Positions 34,702 to 44,725 of a stretch of DNA of 64,000 nucleotides are shown piece after piece. The DNA is from Aromatoleum bremense (GTDB lineage Bacteria; Pseudomonadota; Gammaproteobacteria; Burkholderiales; Rhodocyclaceae): assembly GCF_017894365.1 (NCBI RefSeq), contig NZ_CP059467.1, positions 2,480,001 through 2,544,000 on the forward strand, given 5' to 3'. A program made the position numbers and the translations under genes. The notes below the pieces were generated by a model that had not been told where the DNA came from, did not search any database, and was given only the letters and a program-made list of their open reading frames with translations. The stretch's first letter is position 1. Each line of letters begins with the position of its first letter.

Positions 34702-35574
34702 GTGACCTTCCTCGTCAATCTGTCATTCCGCATTCTCGCCGGCCTGCCGCTGTCGTGGCTGCATCGGCTCGGCGGCTGGGCCGGCTGGGCCATCTGGCGC
34801 TTGTCACCGTCATATCGTCGTCGCCTGGAGGACAATCTCGCCCAGGCAACCGGTCGCCGCGACGCCGCGCTGCGCGACGCGGCGATCGCCGAAGCCGGGC
34901 GACAGGCGCTCGAACTGCCGTTCGTGTGGCTGCGACCGCAGGACGAGGTGCTGTCCTGCATCGTGCGGGTCGAAGGGCAGGAGCTGATCGCTCGGGCGCA
35001 GGCCGAGGGCGCCAGCGTGCTGCTGCTGACGGCGCACCTCGGCTGCTTCGAGATGTGCGCGCAGTATTGTTCGACGCATGGACCGATCACGGTGCTGTTC
35101 CGCCCGCCGCGCAAGGCGGCGCTGCGGCCGCTGATGGAAGCCGGGCGCGCGCGCGGCGCGATCCGCATCGCCCCGGCCGACGTGTCCGGCGTGCGCCGCC
35201 TCGTGAAGGCGCTGCGCAGCGGCGAGATGGTCGGCATGCTGCCGGACCAGGCGCCGGCCGAAGGCGAAGGCGTGTGGGCGCCGTTCTTCGGCCGGCCGGC
35301 GTGGACGATGACGCTCGCGGCGCGCCTGTCCGAAGTGAAAGGCGTCAAGGTGGTGATGGTATGGACCGAGCGGCTGCCACAGGGCGCGGGCTATGTGCTG
35401 CGGCTTTCCGAACCCGTGGAGCCGATCGCGGGCTCGCTCGAAGAGCGCTGCGCGGCGATCAACCGCGAAATCGAACGCCTCGTGCTCGCATGCCCGGCGC
35501 AGTACCTGTGGGGCTACAACCGCTACAAGCGTCCTTCGGGCGTGCCGCCTCCGCCGGGTGAAGCGCGATGCTGA
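34702..35574 (+). CDS. Lipid A biosynthesis acyltransferase (LpxL/HtrB type), copy 1
   Basis: A 290-residue Kdo-dependent lipid A late acyltransferase. It carries the HX4E catalytic motif (AHLGCFEMC), RRLVKALRSGEMVGMLPDQAP with the conserved aspartate, and VWAPFFGRPAWTMTLAARL. It adds a secondary acyl chain to lipid A at the inner membrane. The start is GTG at 34702. It overlaps the next acyltransferase gene by 7 bases. Confidence 0.93.
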   Translation: MTFLVNLSFRILAGLPLSWLHRLGGWAGWAIWRLSPSYRRRLEDNLAQATGRRDAALRDAAIAEAGRQALELPFVWLRPQDEVLSCIVRVEGQELIARAQAEGASVLLLTAHLGCFEMCAQYCSTHGPITVLFRPPRKAALRPLMEAGRARGAIRIAPADVSGVRRLVKALRSGEMVGMLPDQAPAEGEGVWAPFFGRPAWTMTLAARLSEVKGVKVVMVWTERLPQGAGYVLRLSEPVEPIAGSLEERCAAINREIERLVLACPAQYLWGYNRYKRPSGVPPPPGEARC

Positions 35575-36467
35575 GCCGCGCCCTGAGCCGCATTGCGAGT
35601 CACGCCGCGGTCGCGGTGTTCTGGCTGCTGCACTGGCTGCCGCTGCCGGTGCTGGCGTTCCTCGGGCAGGCGGTCGGCGAGGCGCTGTACTGGCTGGCGC
35701 GCTCGCGGCGACATATCGCCGCCGTCAATCTCGCGCTGTGCTTTCCGGAACTCGACGACGCGGCTAGGCGCCGGCTCGCGCGGGCGCATTTTCGCGCGGT
35801 CGGCCGCAGCCTGCTCGAGCGCGGCCTGCTGTGGTGGGCGAGCCAGCGGCGGCTGATGAACCTCATCCGCCTCGACGGTGCCGAGCGGGTCAGGGCGCTG
35901 CTCGACCAGGGGCGGCCGGTGATCCTGCTCGCGCCGCACTTCGTCGGCCTCGACACCGGCGGTTCGCGCGTCGCGATGGATTTCGATTCGGTCAGCATCT
36001 ACGCGCAGCAGAACAACCCCGTGTTCGACCGCTGGCTGTTCCATGGCCGCAGCCGCTTCGGCGACCAGCGCCTGCTGTCGCGCCAGGACGGCGTGCGCGG
36101 CACGGTCAAGGCGATGAAGGCCGGGCGCCCCTTCTACTATCTGCCCGACATGGATTATGGCCGCAAGGACGCGGTGTTCGTGCCGTTCTTCGGCGTGCCG
36201 GCGGCGACGATCACCGGCCTGCCGCGGCTCGCGCGGCTCGCCGGGGCGGCGGTCGTGCCGTGCGTGACGCGGATGCTGCCCGGCGGGCGCGGCTATGTCG
36301 TCGAGTTCGGCGAGCCGTGGCAGGATTTCCCGACGACGGACGCCGAAGCGGATACCGCAGCGATGAACCGCTGGATCGAATCCGTGGTGCGGACGATGCC
36401 CGAGCAGTATTACTGGGTGCATCGGCGCTTCAAGACGCGTCCGCCGGGCGAGGCGCGGCCGTACTGA
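35568..36467 (+). CDS. Lipid A biosynthesis acyltransferase (LpxL/LpxM type), copy 2
   Basis: A 299-residue paralogue of the preceding enzyme. The catalytic motif is HX4D (APHFVGLDTGG), followed by AMKAGRPFYYLPDMDYGRKDAVFVPFFGV and TRMLPGGRGYVVEF. Two tandem enzymes suggest that two secondary acyl chains are added, so lipid A may be hexa-acylated. Which one acts first cannot be read from sequence. The start overlaps the previous ORF. Confidence 0.93.
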   Translation: MLSRALSRIASHAAVAVFWLLHWLPLPVLAFLGQAVGEALYWLARSRRHIAAVNLALCFPELDDAARRRLARAHFRAVGRSLLERGLLWWASQRRLMNLIRLDGAERVRALLDQGRPVILLAPHFVGLDTGGSRVAMDFDSVSIYAQQNNPVFDRWLFHGRSRFGDQRLLSRQDGVRGTVKAMKAGRPFYYLPDMDYGRKDAVFVPFFGVPAATITGLPRLARLAGAAVVPCVTRMLPGGRGYVVEFGEPWQDFPTTDAEADTAAMNRWIESVVRTMPEQYYWVHRRFKTRPPGEARPY

Positions 36468-36566
36468 AAGTGCATGCGGCGTGCTGTCGCTGGACCTTCC
36501 CCGGCGGCTGGGCCAGAATTCGGCGAGCCACCGCTTCCCTTACTCCCACCTGAGCTGCGATTCCCC

Positions 36567-37400
36567 ATGCGTCTGCGCTTCACGAAAATGCACGGCCTCG
36601 GCAACGATTTCGTCGTCATCGACGCCATCCGCCAGCCTGTCGACCTGACGCCGGAGCGGGTCCGCCGTCTTGCCGACCGCCATTTCGGCGTCGGCTGCGA
36701 CCAGCTGCTGGTGGTCGAGGAAGCGACCCGGCCGGACGTGGATTTCCGCTACCGGATCTTCAACGCCGATGGCGGCGAAGTCGAGCAGTGCGGCAACGGC
36801 GCGCGCTGCTTCGTGCGTTTCGTGCACGAGCAGGGGCTGACCGCGAAGCGCGAGATCCGCGTCGAGACGCGCTCCGGGATCATCGCGCCGCGGCTCGAAG
36901 ACGATGGTCTCGTGACGGTCGATATGGGGGTGCCGGTGCTCGAAGCCGCGCGCGTGCCGTTCGTGTCGGATTCGGACGCCGTCGTCCAGCCACTGCAGGT
37001 CGGTGACGCGAGTGTCGCGATCACCGCGGTGTCGATGGGCAACCCGCACGCGGTGCAGGTCGTCGCCGATGTCGACGCGGCACCCGTCGAAGTGCAGGGA
37101 GCGCTGATCGAACGCCATCCGCGCTTTCCCGCGCGGGTCAATGCCGGCTTCGTGCAGGTCGTCGACGCCCACCGCATCCGCCTGCGCGTGTTTGAGCGCG
37201 GCGCGGGAGAAACGCTTGCTTGCGGCACCGGCGCGTGCGCGGCGGTCGTGACCGTGATCCTGCGCGAACTCGCGCAGTCGCCGGTGCGCGTCGAGACGCG
37301 TGGCGGAGAACTCGACATCGCGTGGGGAGGGCCGGGGCAGCCGGTGCTGATGACCGGCCCGGCGGTGACTGTTTTTGCGGGCGAAATCGACATCGACTGA
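36567..37400 (+). CDS. dapF: Diaminopimelate epimerase
   Basis: A 277-residue DapF, which converts LL- to meso-diaminopimelate for lysine and peptidoglycan. The two catalytic cysteines are in [16 protein letters not shown] and in [11 protein letters not shown]. The start ATG begins the family N-terminus [17 protein letters not shown]. It follows the acyltransferases by 99 bases and precedes the DUF484 gene, the order seen in many proteobacteria. Confidence 0.97.
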   Translation: MRLRFTKMHGLGNDFVVIDAIRQPVDLTPERVRRLADRHFGVGCDQLLVVEEATRPDVDFRYRIFNADGGEVEQCGNGARCFVRFVHEQGLTAKREIRVETRSGIIAPRLEDDGLVTVDMGVPVLEAARVPFVSDSDAVVQPLQVGDASVAITAVSMGNPHAVQVVADVDAAPVEVQGALIERHPRFPARVNAGFVQVVDAHRIRLRVFERGAGETLACGTGACAAVVTVILRELAQSPVRVETRGGELDIAWGGPGQPVLMTGPAVTVFAGEIDID

Positions 37401-37493
37401 GCGACCTCCAGTGAGCGACCTCGAGCGAGCCGTTTCGCCGATTGCAACGAATACGAGGAGGCGCGCACGCGCCTGACGGGGAGCAGCTTTTCC

Positions 37494-38144
37494 ATGAATG
37501 CCGCTGATGTCGCACGCTATCTGAAGGAACATCCCGACTTTCTTGCCGAACACGGCGAGCTGTTCACGCAGCTGACTGTTCCGCACCCGCACGGCGGGCA
37601 GGCCATCTCGCTTGCCGAGCGACAGCTTCATGCGCTGCGCGACAAGATCCGGCAGCTCGAAAGCAAGCTCGCCGAACTGATTCGCTACGGCGAGGAAAAC
37701 GACGAGATCGGCGAAAAAGTCCATCGCCTGACGCTCGCGCTGGTCGAAGCCGAAGACTACGATGCGCTGCGTTTTGCGCTGCTCGAAAATGTGCGCGACA
37801 ACTTTTCGGTGCCGAACGTCGCGCTGCGCGTGTGGGCCGACGCGCAGCTTCGCGAAGGCGAGGATTTTTCGCCGGTGACCGAAGAGCTGCGCTTGTTCGC
37901 CACCGACCTGGGCCACCCGTATTGCGGTGCGCCGGCGAATCTCGAAGTGATCGACTGGTTCGGCCCCGCCGCTTGTCATATCCGTTCGGTGGCGCTGGTA
38001 CCGCTGCGCCGCGACGACCAGGTGCTCGGCCTGCTCGCGCTCGGCAGCGAAGAGGCCGAGCGCTTCTACTCCGGAATGGGAACGCTCTACCTGGCGCGCA
38101 TCGGCGATCTGGTCGCGGCGGCGCTGCGACGGCAACTGGGCTGA
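37494..38144 (+). CDS. DUF484 family protein (GAF-like)
   Basis: A 216-residue DUF484 protein of unknown function. It begins AADVARYLKEHPDFLAEHGELF, has a short coiled coil near residues 45-70, and a GAF-like C-terminal half (VRSVALVPL-type segment, then VLGLLALGSEEAERFYSGMGTLYLARIGDLV). In proteobacteria it lies between dapF and xerC. Here only a relic of xerC follows. Confidence 0.9.
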   Translation: MNAADVARYLKEHPDFLAEHGELFTQLTVPHPHGGQAISLAERQLHALRDKIRQLESKLAELIRYGEENDEIGEKVHRLTLALVEAEDYDALRFALLENVRDNFSVPNVALRVWADAQLREGEDFSPVTEELRLFATDLGHPYCGAPANLEVIDWFGPAACHIRSVALVPLRRDDQVLGLLALGSEEAERFYSGMGTLYLARIGDLVAAALRRQLG

Positions 38145-38146
38145 AG

Positions 38147-38274
38147 GTGAGCGCCGCGGGTCGGGAGGCCGCGGCGCCGCGAGTATTTGCAGCACACCGG
38201 TCCCTACGCACCCCGACTTCCTGCATCTGGCCAAGGTGCACGACGCGGCGCACCCCCGCGCAAGGAAGCGCTGA
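38147..38274 (+). pseudogene. xerC: xerC relic: internally deleted tyrosine recombinase gene
   Basis: The stretch begins two bases after the DUF484 stop with a GTG reading SAAGREAAAPRVFAA, a plausible XerC start. About 45 bases on, in a different frame, it encodes STPVPTHPDFLHLAKVHDAAHPRARKR and a stop. This matches the XerC C-terminus ([20 protein letters not shown] in typical proteins). Some 800 bases of the catalytic middle are gone, the nucleophile tyrosine position reads proline, and the two halves are out of frame. It sits exactly where xerC belongs in the dapF-DUF484-xerC order. Confidence 0.8.
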
Positions 38275-38471
38275 ACCGACGACGGGGCGAACGGACCGTC
38301 CCGGAGGCCGCAATGGGTGTCGCATGCCCTGGATCAACGGTCGTTCGTGACTTTTTACCCAAACCGGGCAGCAAGATCTCAAGTCGCTTGCGGCCATTCA
38401 GCTATCCTGAAACATCTCTTAACAAATCTTCCCTCGGGTCCAGCGCCGCAGACTGTGGGAGCAAGGCAGCA

Positions 38472-39023
38472 ATGCCAGACATTCCTGATCCTGAAACTCC
38501 TGGCGCCGATGCGCCCGACAGCCCCGACGCCGGGCCCGGGCAGGGTCGGGCTCGCGGGCTGCGCAATGCGGCGGTCCTGCTCGCCCGCTACCAGGTTCGC
38601 AGTCTGAGGCGCCTGTTCGAGGAGTTCGAGCGGGATATCCTCCTGCCGATCCTGCTCGGCGAGATCGCGCTGCACAACATCGGCGCGCTCGAACATGGCG
38701 ACGAAAGCGATCGCCTCGCGGCGGACGAAGCCGAGAGCGACTCCGACGAGGTGCATATGTCCCGGCTGCGGCCGTGCAACGCTTATTCGATTGCCGCGGC
38801 AACCGGCTTGCCGCGCGAGACGGTCCGGCGCAAGATCGGGCGCCTCGTCGATCTGGGCTGGATCCGCAAGCAGCAGAACGGGCACCTGTATCTCACGCCG
38901 CGGGCGCTGAAGCATTTCGGCACGCTGCTGTGCTCGCGCGATCTGCCGGAGTTCCTCGAAACCGCCGATCGCGTGCGGAATCTGCGGCACGACCGGGGCC
39001 GGGCCGATCGCGACAAGGCGTGA
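38472..39023 (+). CDS. Winged-helix DNA-binding protein, hypothetical
   Basis: A 183-residue protein. An acidic, proline-rich N-terminus (to about residue 27) precedes a helical region (YQVRSLRRLFEEFERDILLP) and a winged helix-turn-helix near residues 100-135 (NAYSIAAATGLPRETVRRKI, GRLVDLGWIRKQQNGHLYLT). The HTH resembles those of Crp/IclR-type regulators, but no effector domain is recognised. It stands alone after the xerC relic, with about 200 noncoding bases upstream. Confidence 0.75.
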   Translation: MPDIPDPETPGADAPDSPDAGPGQGRARGLRNAAVLLARYQVRSLRRLFEEFERDILLPILLGEIALHNIGALEHGDESDRLAADEAESDSDEVHMSRLRPCNAYSIAAATGLPRETVRRKIGRLVDLGWIRKQQNGHLYLTPRALKHFGTLLCSRDLPEFLETADRVRNLRHDRGRADRDKA

Positions 39024-39120
39024 AGCTGCGGCGGCAGTGCTGGTGAGCGGGCGCCGCTCGCCTTACACTCTCGCGCCTGACTCCTGACTTCTGACTCATC
39101 TCCCTCCGGTCCGCCTCCCG

Positions 39121-40311
39121 ATGTCCAAGCTCGTCCTCAATCCCGGCAAGGAGCGTTCGCTCCTGCGCCGTCATCCCTGGGTCTTCGCCGGTTCGGTGGC
39201 CCGCCTCGAAGGGCGCGCGCGGCCGGGCGACACCGTCGAGGTCGTCGCCGATGATGGCCGCTTCCTCGGCCGCGCGGCGTGGTCGCCGGAATCGCAGATC
39301 CGCGCCCGGATGTGGTCATTCGCCGCCGACATCACGATCGACCACGCATTCTTCAAGCGCCGCGTCGCCGAATCGGTCGCGCGCCGGGCGACGCATCCGC
39401 TGCTCGCGGGCGAGAGCGGCCTGCGGCTGATCCATGGCGAGTCGGACGGCCTGCCCGGCGTCATCGCGGACCGCTTCGGCGACGTCGTCGTCGTGCAGCT
39501 GACGAGCGCCGGCGCCGAAAAATGGCGCGAGGCGATCGTTGCCGGGCTGGTGCAGGCGACCGGCTGCACGGCGGTGTACGAGCGCTCCGATTCCGACGTG
39601 CGCGGCCTCGAAGGGCTCGGGCCGAAGACCGGCTGCGTGCATGGCGAACTGCCGAAGGACGTGCTGACGATCGTCGAGAACGGCGTGCGCATGGAAGTCG
39701 ATGTCATCAGTGGCCACAAGACCGGCTTCTACCTCGACCAGCGCGACAACCGCCGCCTGACGGGCCTGCTCGCGGCCGGACGCAGCGTGCTGAACTGCTT
39801 CTGCTACACGGGAGGGTTCTCGCTGCAGGCGCTGGCCGGCGGCGCAACGTCGGTGCTGTCGATCGACTCGTCCGCGCCGGCGCTCGACGGGGCGCGGCGC
39901 AATCTCGCGATGAATCCGCAACTGGACGCGAGCCGCGCCGAATGGCTGCAGGCCGACGTGTTCGAGGCTTTGCGCGCGTTGAAGAGCGAGGGGCGACGCT
40001 TCGACCTGATCGTGCTCGATCCGCCGAAGTTCGCACCGTCTGCCGCGCACGCCGATCGCGCGTCGCGCGCGTACAAGGACATCAACCTGTTCGGCTTCCG
40101 CCTGCTCAATCCCGGCGGCATCCTGATGACGTATTCCTGTTCCGGCGGCATCGGCCTCGAACTGTTCCAGAAGATCGTCGCCGGTGCGGCGAGCGATGCC
40201 GGCGTCGATGCGCGCATCCTGCACCGGCTGTCGGCGGCGGCCGATCACCCGATCGGCCTTGCGGTGCCCGAAGGCGAATATCTGAAAGGGCTCGCGCTTC
40301 AGGTCGGCTGA
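39121..40311 (+). CDS. rlmI: Class I SAM-dependent rRNA methyltransferase, RlmI family
   Basis: A 396-residue protein with an N-terminal PUA domain (LVLNPGKERSLLRRHPWVFAGSV) and a C-terminal Rossmann methyltransferase. Motifs are VLNCFCYTGGFSLQAL, SIDSSAPAL, the catalytic DPPKFAP and MTYSCSGGI. RlmI makes m5C1962 in 23S rRNA, and the family match is strong; the exact target base is inferred. Confidence 0.9.
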   Translation: MSKLVLNPGKERSLLRRHPWVFAGSVARLEGRARPGDTVEVVADDGRFLGRAAWSPESQIRARMWSFAADITIDHAFFKRRVAESVARRATHPLLAGESGLRLIHGESDGLPGVIADRFGDVVVVQLTSAGAEKWREAIVAGLVQATGCTAVYERSDSDVRGLEGLGPKTGCVHGELPKDVLTIVENGVRMEVDVISGHKTGFYLDQRDNRRLTGLLAAGRSVLNCFCYTGGFSLQALAGGATSVLSIDSSAPALDGARRNLAMNPQLDASRAEWLQADVFEALRALKSEGRRFDLIVLDPPKFAPSAAHADRASRAYKDINLFGFRLLNPGGILMTYSCSGGIGLELFQKIVAGAASDAGVDARILHRLSAAADHPIGLAVPEGEYLKGLALQVG

Positions 40312-40655
40312 ACGCCTTCGCTCGCTGGCGCACGCCAGTCCGGGTTCGGCCCGCGCTCGCCGATCGTGAAGGCAGCGCTGGCGAGACCCAGCGCGAGCAG
40401 GATCAGCAGGAAATAGCGCAGCTGCCAGCGGGGCGGCGCGGCCCGGCCGTCGCCGCGCCCGGCTTGCCGGCCGGCCATCAGGCCGAGCGCGGCGACGACG
40501 ACGAGGCCGGCGCCGAGCAGCCGCGACGACAGTCCGCCGAGAAGCACGCCGTGGGACGGATCGAAGCGATCAGGCCAGAAGAACGCCGGCCCCTGCAGCA
40601 GGTGGATCGCGCCGAACACGCACAGCACGATCGCCAGGGCCTGGAACGTGCGCAT
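40299..40655 (-). CDS. Small membrane protein, hypothetical
   Basis: A 118-residue protein with about three hydrophobic helices (LAIVLCVFGAIHLLQGPAFF, LLGAGLVVVAALGLMAG, YFLLILLALGLASAAF). No family is recognised. It overlaps the 3' end of the rlmI-like gene on the opposite strand by 13 bases and follows ruvB on the same strand by 9 bases, so it may be co-transcribed with ruvAB. Confidence 0.65.
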   Translation of the reverse strand: MRTFQALAIVLCVFGAIHLLQGPAFFWPDRFDPSHGVLLGGLSSRLLGAGLVVVAALGLMAGRQAGRGDGRAAPPRWQLRYFLLILLALGLASAAFTIGERGPNPDWRAPASEGVQPT

Positions 40656-40664
40656 CGCGGCCGA

Positions 40665-41726
40665 TCAGGGTGTGGAGAACAGTTCCGCGCCTTCGTCGCC
40701 GGCGCGCCGCGGCAGGGCGAGGCCGAAATGCTGCCAGATCGAGGCGCTCGCGATGCGCCCGCGCGGCGTGCGCTGCAGGTAACCCTGCTGGATCAGGTAC
40801 GGTTCGAGCACGTCCTCGATCGTGTCGGACGACTCGCCGATCGCCGCCGCGAGGTTGTCCAGGCCGACCGGACCGCCGCCGAACTTCTCGAGCATCGCGC
40901 CGAGCAGCTTGCGGTCCATCAGGTCGAGGCCGAGGTGATCGACGTCGAGCATCAGCAGCGCGGCATCGGCGACGGCGGCGGTGATGTCGCCGTCGGCTTT
41001 GACCTGCGCATAGTCGCGCACGCGGCGCAGCAGCCGGTTCGCGATCCGCGGCGTGCCGCGCGCGCGCCGCGCGATCTCGACCGCCCCGGCGTCGTCGATC
41101 GCGACGTCGAGCAGGCCGGCGGAGCGCCCGACGATGTATGCGAGCTCCTGCGGCGTGTAGAACTCGAGCCGCGCCGCGATGCCGAAACGGTCGCGCAGCG
41201 GGTTCGTCAGCATCCCGGCGCGCGTCGTCGCACCGACCAGCGTGAAGGGCGGCAGGTCGAGCTTGACCGAGCGCGCCGCCGGGCCTTCGCCGATCATGAT
41301 GTCGATCTGGAAGTCCTCGAGCGCCGGGTAGAGGATCTCCTCGACGACCGGCGACAGGCGGTGGATCTCGTCGATGAACAGCACGTCGTGCGGTTCGAGA
41401 TTCGTCAGCAGCGCGGCGAGGTCGCCGGCGCGCTCGAGCACCGGCCCCGAAGTCTGGCGCAGGTTCACGCCCATCTCGGCGGCGACGATATGCGCGAGCG
41501 TCGTCTTGCCCAATCCCGGCGGACCGAACAGCAGCACGTGGTCGAGCGCCTCGTTGCGGTTGCGCGCGGCCTGGATGAAGATCTCGAGCTGTTCGCGGAT
41601 CTTCGCCTGGCCGACGTATTCGGCCAGGCGCTTCGGACGCAGCGCGCGCTCGACAGCGTCTTCCTGGCGGTCGGAGGTCTGCGCAGAAATCACGCGTGGC
41701 GCCTGCAGTTTGTCGGTTTCGATCAT
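40665..41726 (-). CDS. ruvB: Holliday junction branch-migration ATPase RuvB
   Basis: A 353-residue AAA+ motor. It has the family N-terminus [20 protein letters not shown], Walker [12 protein letters not shown], Walker [12 protein letters not shown], the sensor GATTRAGML, and the C-terminal winged helix [13 protein letters not shown]. With RuvA it drives branch migration. It follows ruvA by 54 bases. ruvC is not adjacent. Confidence 0.97.
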   Translation of the reverse strand: MIETDKLQAPRVISAQTSDRQEDAVERALRPKRLAEYVGQAKIREQLEIFIQAARNRNEALDHVLLFGPPGLGKTTLAHIVAAEMGVNLRQTSGPVLERAGDLAALLTNLEPHDVLFIDEIHRLSPVVEEILYPALEDFQIDIMIGEGPAARSVKLDLPPFTLVGATTRAGMLTNPLRDRFGIAARLEFYTPQELAYIVGRSAGLLDVAIDDAGAVEIARRARGTPRIANRLLRRVRDYAQVKADGDITAAVADAALLMLDVDHLGLDLMDRKLLGAMLEKFGGGPVGLDNLAAAIGESSDTIEDVLEPYLIQQGYLQRTPRGRIASASIWQHFGLALPRRAGDEGAELFSTP

Positions 41727-41780
41727 CGCGAGAGTTTAGCCTGAGCGGCGCGTACGGCGGAACTCGCTTGCCTCGCCGCC

Positions 41781-42380
41781 TCAGGCTTTCGACAGCAGCT
41801 TCAGCGCCTGGCGGATGCCGTCGGAGACGCCCGCCTCCGGCGGGATCGCCTTCAGCGCCGATTGCGCTTCCTTGTCGTTGTAGCCGAGCGCGAGCAACGC
41901 ATTGAGGATGTCGCTGCGGCTGTCCGCGGGCTGCGCCGTAGCGCCCGGAACAATGCTTGCGCCGAGCCCGGGCAGCGCCCTGCCGAGCTTGTCGCGCAGT
42001 TCGAGCAGCAGGCGCTCGGCGGTTTTCTTGCCGATGCCGGGGATTTTCACGAGGCGACCGGTTTCCTGCAGCGCGACCGCCTGCGCGAGGTCGCCGACCG
42101 ACAGGCCCGAGAGCACCGACAGCGCGGTGCGCGCGCCGATGCCGGACACCTTCAGCAACTGGCGGAACGCGGCGCGTTCGTCGGCGGTCGCGAAGCCGTA
42201 CAGGAAATGGCCGTCTTCGCGGATCGCCAGATGCGTGAACAGCGACAGCGACTGGCCGGTCGCGGGCAGGCCGTAGAACGTGCTCATCGGCACGTCGATT
42301 TCGTAGCCGACGCCGTGCGTGTCGACGACGATCTGCGGCGGGTTCTTTTCCAGCAGGATGCCGGTGATGCGTCCGATCAT
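41781..42380 (-). CDS. ruvA: Holliday junction DNA helicase subunit RuvA
   Basis: A 199-residue RuvA with the N-terminal OB fold ([20 protein letters not shown]), two helix-hairpin-helix motifs ([19 protein letters not shown] and [19 protein letters not shown]), and the C-terminal RuvB-binding domain ([16 protein letters not shown]). It binds the junction as a tetramer and loads RuvB. Confidence 0.97.
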   Translation of the reverse strand: MIGRITGILLEKNPPQIVVDTHGVGYEIDVPMSTFYGLPATGQSLSLFTHLAIREDGHFLYGFATADERAAFRQLLKVSGIGARTALSVLSGLSVGDLAQAVALQETGRLVKIPGIGKKTAERLLLELRDKLGRALPGLGASIVPGATAQPADSRSDILNALLALGYNDKEAQSALKAIPPEAGVSDGIRQALKLLSKA

Positions 42381-42412
42381 GGGTGGTGGTCCGGAAGTAT
42401 GGGTTTGCCCGG

Positions 42413-43357
42413 TCAGCTGTGCGCGCCGAACGCGAGCGTCGCCGCGAGCACCAGGCCGTGCAGGTTCGTTGCGGCGATCGTCAGCCTGATCGCAGGCGCG
42501 AGTTCGGACGGTTCACCGGCGTGCTCGCGCAACTGCCGCGCAGCGTGAAATGAGAGGACCAGCGTCAGCGCCGCGGCGGCGCACGCCTGGGGCAGGTTGT
42601 TGCGGCCGATCTGCAGCACGAGCCAGCCGTAGGCGACCAGCGCGATGCCGAAATAGCCCCATTTCGCGGTGTCGGCGCCGAGGCGCACGACGAGCGTGCG
42701 CTTGCCTGCTGCGGCGTCGGCGGCGCGGTCGGGGAACTGGTTGATGTAGAGGAGGTTCGCGACGAGCAGCGCAAACGACAGTCCGGCCGCGACCGGCGTC
42801 CATGCGAACGCGCCGCGCTGGACGAAATCGGCCCCGACCGCGACGAGCAGCCAGCACGCCGCGACGGCAAATTCGCCCAGCCCGCGGCTCGCGAGCTGCA
42901 GCGGCGGCGCCGAATATGCCCAGCCGAGCACCAGTCCGGCGAATCCGATTGCGATCAGGCCGGCCCCCGCGCCGAGCGCGAGCCACAGCCCGGCCGGGAT
43001 CACCAGCGCGAACAGTGCGTAGCCGAATGCCGCCGTCTCGCGCAGCGTGAGCACGCCGTTCTGGATGAAGCGGCTGCCGCCGGTGAACGGATAGATGCGC
43101 TCCGAGTTCGCGGCGTCGGCGCCGCTCGCCGCATCATGGTAGTCGTTGAGCACGTTCGCGCCGGCATGCGCGAGCAGCGCGAACAGCACCGTGATCACCG
43201 CCCGCACGCCATCCAGCGCGACGCCGTCGGCATGTGCCGCGGCAAGTCCGATCAGGCAGCCGGCGAGCGTGACGCTGAGGAACGCCGGGCGCGTCGCCGC
43301 GAAATAGCGCCGCGACGCGCTCGCGTAGCGTTGCGGCGTCGGCTCGGCGGGACTCAC
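42413..43357 (-). CDS. UbiA-family prenyltransferase (MenA-like)
   Basis: A polytopic membrane protein of about 315 residues in the UbiA superfamily, closest in look to 1,4-dihydroxy-2-naphthoate prenyltransferase. The first aspartate-rich motif is [14 protein letters not shown], and the second is [17 protein letters not shown]. About eight helices are seen. Whether it makes menaquinone is uncertain because no other men gene is here. The GTG at 43357 ([12 protein letters not shown]) is preferred; an in-frame GTG at 43393 would add 12 residues. Confidence 0.82.
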   Translation of the reverse strand: MSPAEPTPQRYASASRRYFAATRPAFLSVTLAGCLIGLAAAHADGVALDGVRAVITVLFALLAHAGANVLNDYHDAASGADAANSERIYPFTGGSRFIQNGVLTLRETAAFGYALFALVIPAGLWLALGAGAGLIAIGFAGLVLGWAYSAPPLQLASRGLGEFAVAACWLLVAVGADFVQRGAFAWTPVAAGLSFALLVANLLYINQFPDRAADAAAGKRTLVVRLGADTAKWGYFGIALVAYGWLVLQIGRNNLPQACAAAALTLVLSFHAARQLREHAGEPSELAPAIRLTIAATNLHGLVLAATLAFGAHS

Positions 43358-43580
43358 CGCAGTATGATGTCGAATAGATAGGGAGTGCCGCACATTATTC
43401 TTGCAATATCAATATGTTGCGACGCATGCACGCCTCTTGATCTGCCGCCAGCTGCCCATCTGGCTACCCGCAAGCTGCGGGCTCCCGATGGACCGTCTGC
43501 GACGATTTGAGTCGAACCCAGCATTGAGGGCAGTTTGCGGTTCCCTGAGGACATTACCCTCTTTATTACATCCTTTCACG

Positions 43581-44630
43581 CTAATTACCTCTTCTTTGCC
43601 AAAGCGCACCGGGGCCTCGGCCGATGCAGTCGACCGACTGCCCCTTCTGCGTATTGAGCACCCGCCGGATCATGTCGCGGCTCACCCCCGGGCAGGCACG
43701 CTCCAGGTCGGCCAGGGAAAACGTTCCCGGCATCTTGGCGATCGCCTCCAGCACCATCTGGGTTTTCGATCCCCGCGGCTCCGAGGTTTCCCCAACGCGC
43801 TCGACGAATTCGCGATAAGCGCTCTTGAGAATGAACAGCACGTAATTGATGTAGGGCCATGGGTCGTGCTTGCCCTCGTGCCAGCGCTGCGAGCTCAGTT
43901 CCAGGGTCTCGTAGTAACGCTCCTTGTTCTGCTCGACCAGGCGCTCAAGGCTGATGTAGCGGCCGACCTCGAAACCCAGTTGGTAGCTCTGCAACAGCCA
44001 GAGCAGTCGGGACACCCGGCCATTGCCATCGCGGAACGGATGGATGCACAGGAAGTCGAGATTGAACGCGGCCAGCGCGATCAGCGGCGGAACCCAGCGC
44101 TCTTCGAGGCAGGCCTGCCAGTCGCCGACCAACCGGGCCATGGCTGCCGGCGTTTCCTTGGCCGGTACGGTGCGAAAGCGCAGCCGCTCGCGCCCATCGG
44201 GATAGCGCTCGATGATGTCGCCATCCTTCTCCTTGTACAGACCGGCATCCCAGATCTCTCCCCGCGTCATCGCGTGGAGGCGCTGGATGGTTTCATTGGC
44301 AACCGGGAGGCGCTGGGCATCCTGGTGAATCCAGGTCAGGGCGTCGCGGTAGCCGCGCACTTCTTCCTCGTCGCGATCCCGGAACAGCGGTCTGGGCGAT
44401 ACGAGCACATCGCGCACCCGCGACGGCTCGACGGAAACACCCTCGATGCGGTTCGACGAGACGGCGCTTTCGATCAGCGCATGTTCGCGCAAGGCTTTGA
44501 GGCGCTGCGGCGACTGCCGGGTGTAAAGCTCCTGCTTACCGCGGAATTCGCCGAGGTCGGAGAGATACCAGGCCGTGGCGGGAAGTATAGACGATCTTCC
44601 AGCGGCAAACATTTTCAGCGTACTCGTCAT
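43581..44630 (-). CDS. Fic family protein (AMP transferase fold)
   Basis: A 349-residue Fic/DUF4172-type protein. The catalytic Fic motif H197-PFRDGNGR-205 is intact. An N-terminal inhibitory motif S59-NRI-E63-G64 fits (S/T)XXXE(G/N), so this is a class II, self-inhibited Fic. A C-terminal winged-helix region (GTFSLADLERACPGVSRDMIRRVL) follows. It probably transfers AMP to a protein, but the target is unknown. The ATG overlaps the stop of a short upstream reading frame (ATGA). Base composition is less GC-rich upstream, hinting at transfer. Confidence 0.9.
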   Translation of the reverse strand: MTSTLKMFAAGRSSILPATAWYLSDLGEFRGKQELYTRQSPQRLKALREHALIESAVSSNRIEGVSVEPSRVRDVLVSPRPLFRDRDEEEVRGYRDALTWIHQDAQRLPVANETIQRLHAMTRGEIWDAGLYKEKDGDIIERYPDGRERLRFRTVPAKETPAAMARLVGDWQACLEERWVPPLIALAAFNLDFLCIHPFRDGNGRVSRLLWLLQSYQLGFEVGRYISLERLVEQNKERYYETLELSSQRWHEGKHDPWPYINYVLFILKSAYREFVERVGETSEPRGSKTQMVLEAIAKMPGTFSLADLERACPGVSRDMIRRVLNTQKGQSVDCIGRGPGALWQRRGN

Positions 44631-44725
44631 GGCTTATCCTCTTCTGCCGATTCGACAGACAGGTTGAAGAGGAATAAATGAACAGTGACCTCATGCCCAT
44701 CGTCCTCGGGAGAGCGAAAAAGCAT
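44627..44725 (-). CDS. Possible small ORF coupled to the fic gene
   Basis: From an ATG at 44725 a 32-residue frame (MLFRSPEDDGHEVTVHLFLF onward, ending EEDKP) stops in an ATGA overlap with fic. The same frame is open further upstream, with a possible TTG start near 44770. The overlap and lower GC content argue for a real, acidic small protein, possibly a partner of Fic. No homologue is recognised, and this may be chance. Confidence 0.3.
   Translation of the reverse strand: MLFRSPEDDGHEVTVHLFLFNLSVESAEEDKP

Noticed and set aside
39279..41744. 821-codon plus-strand frame across rlmI and ruvB
   Set aside because: Out-of-frame and antisense shadow.
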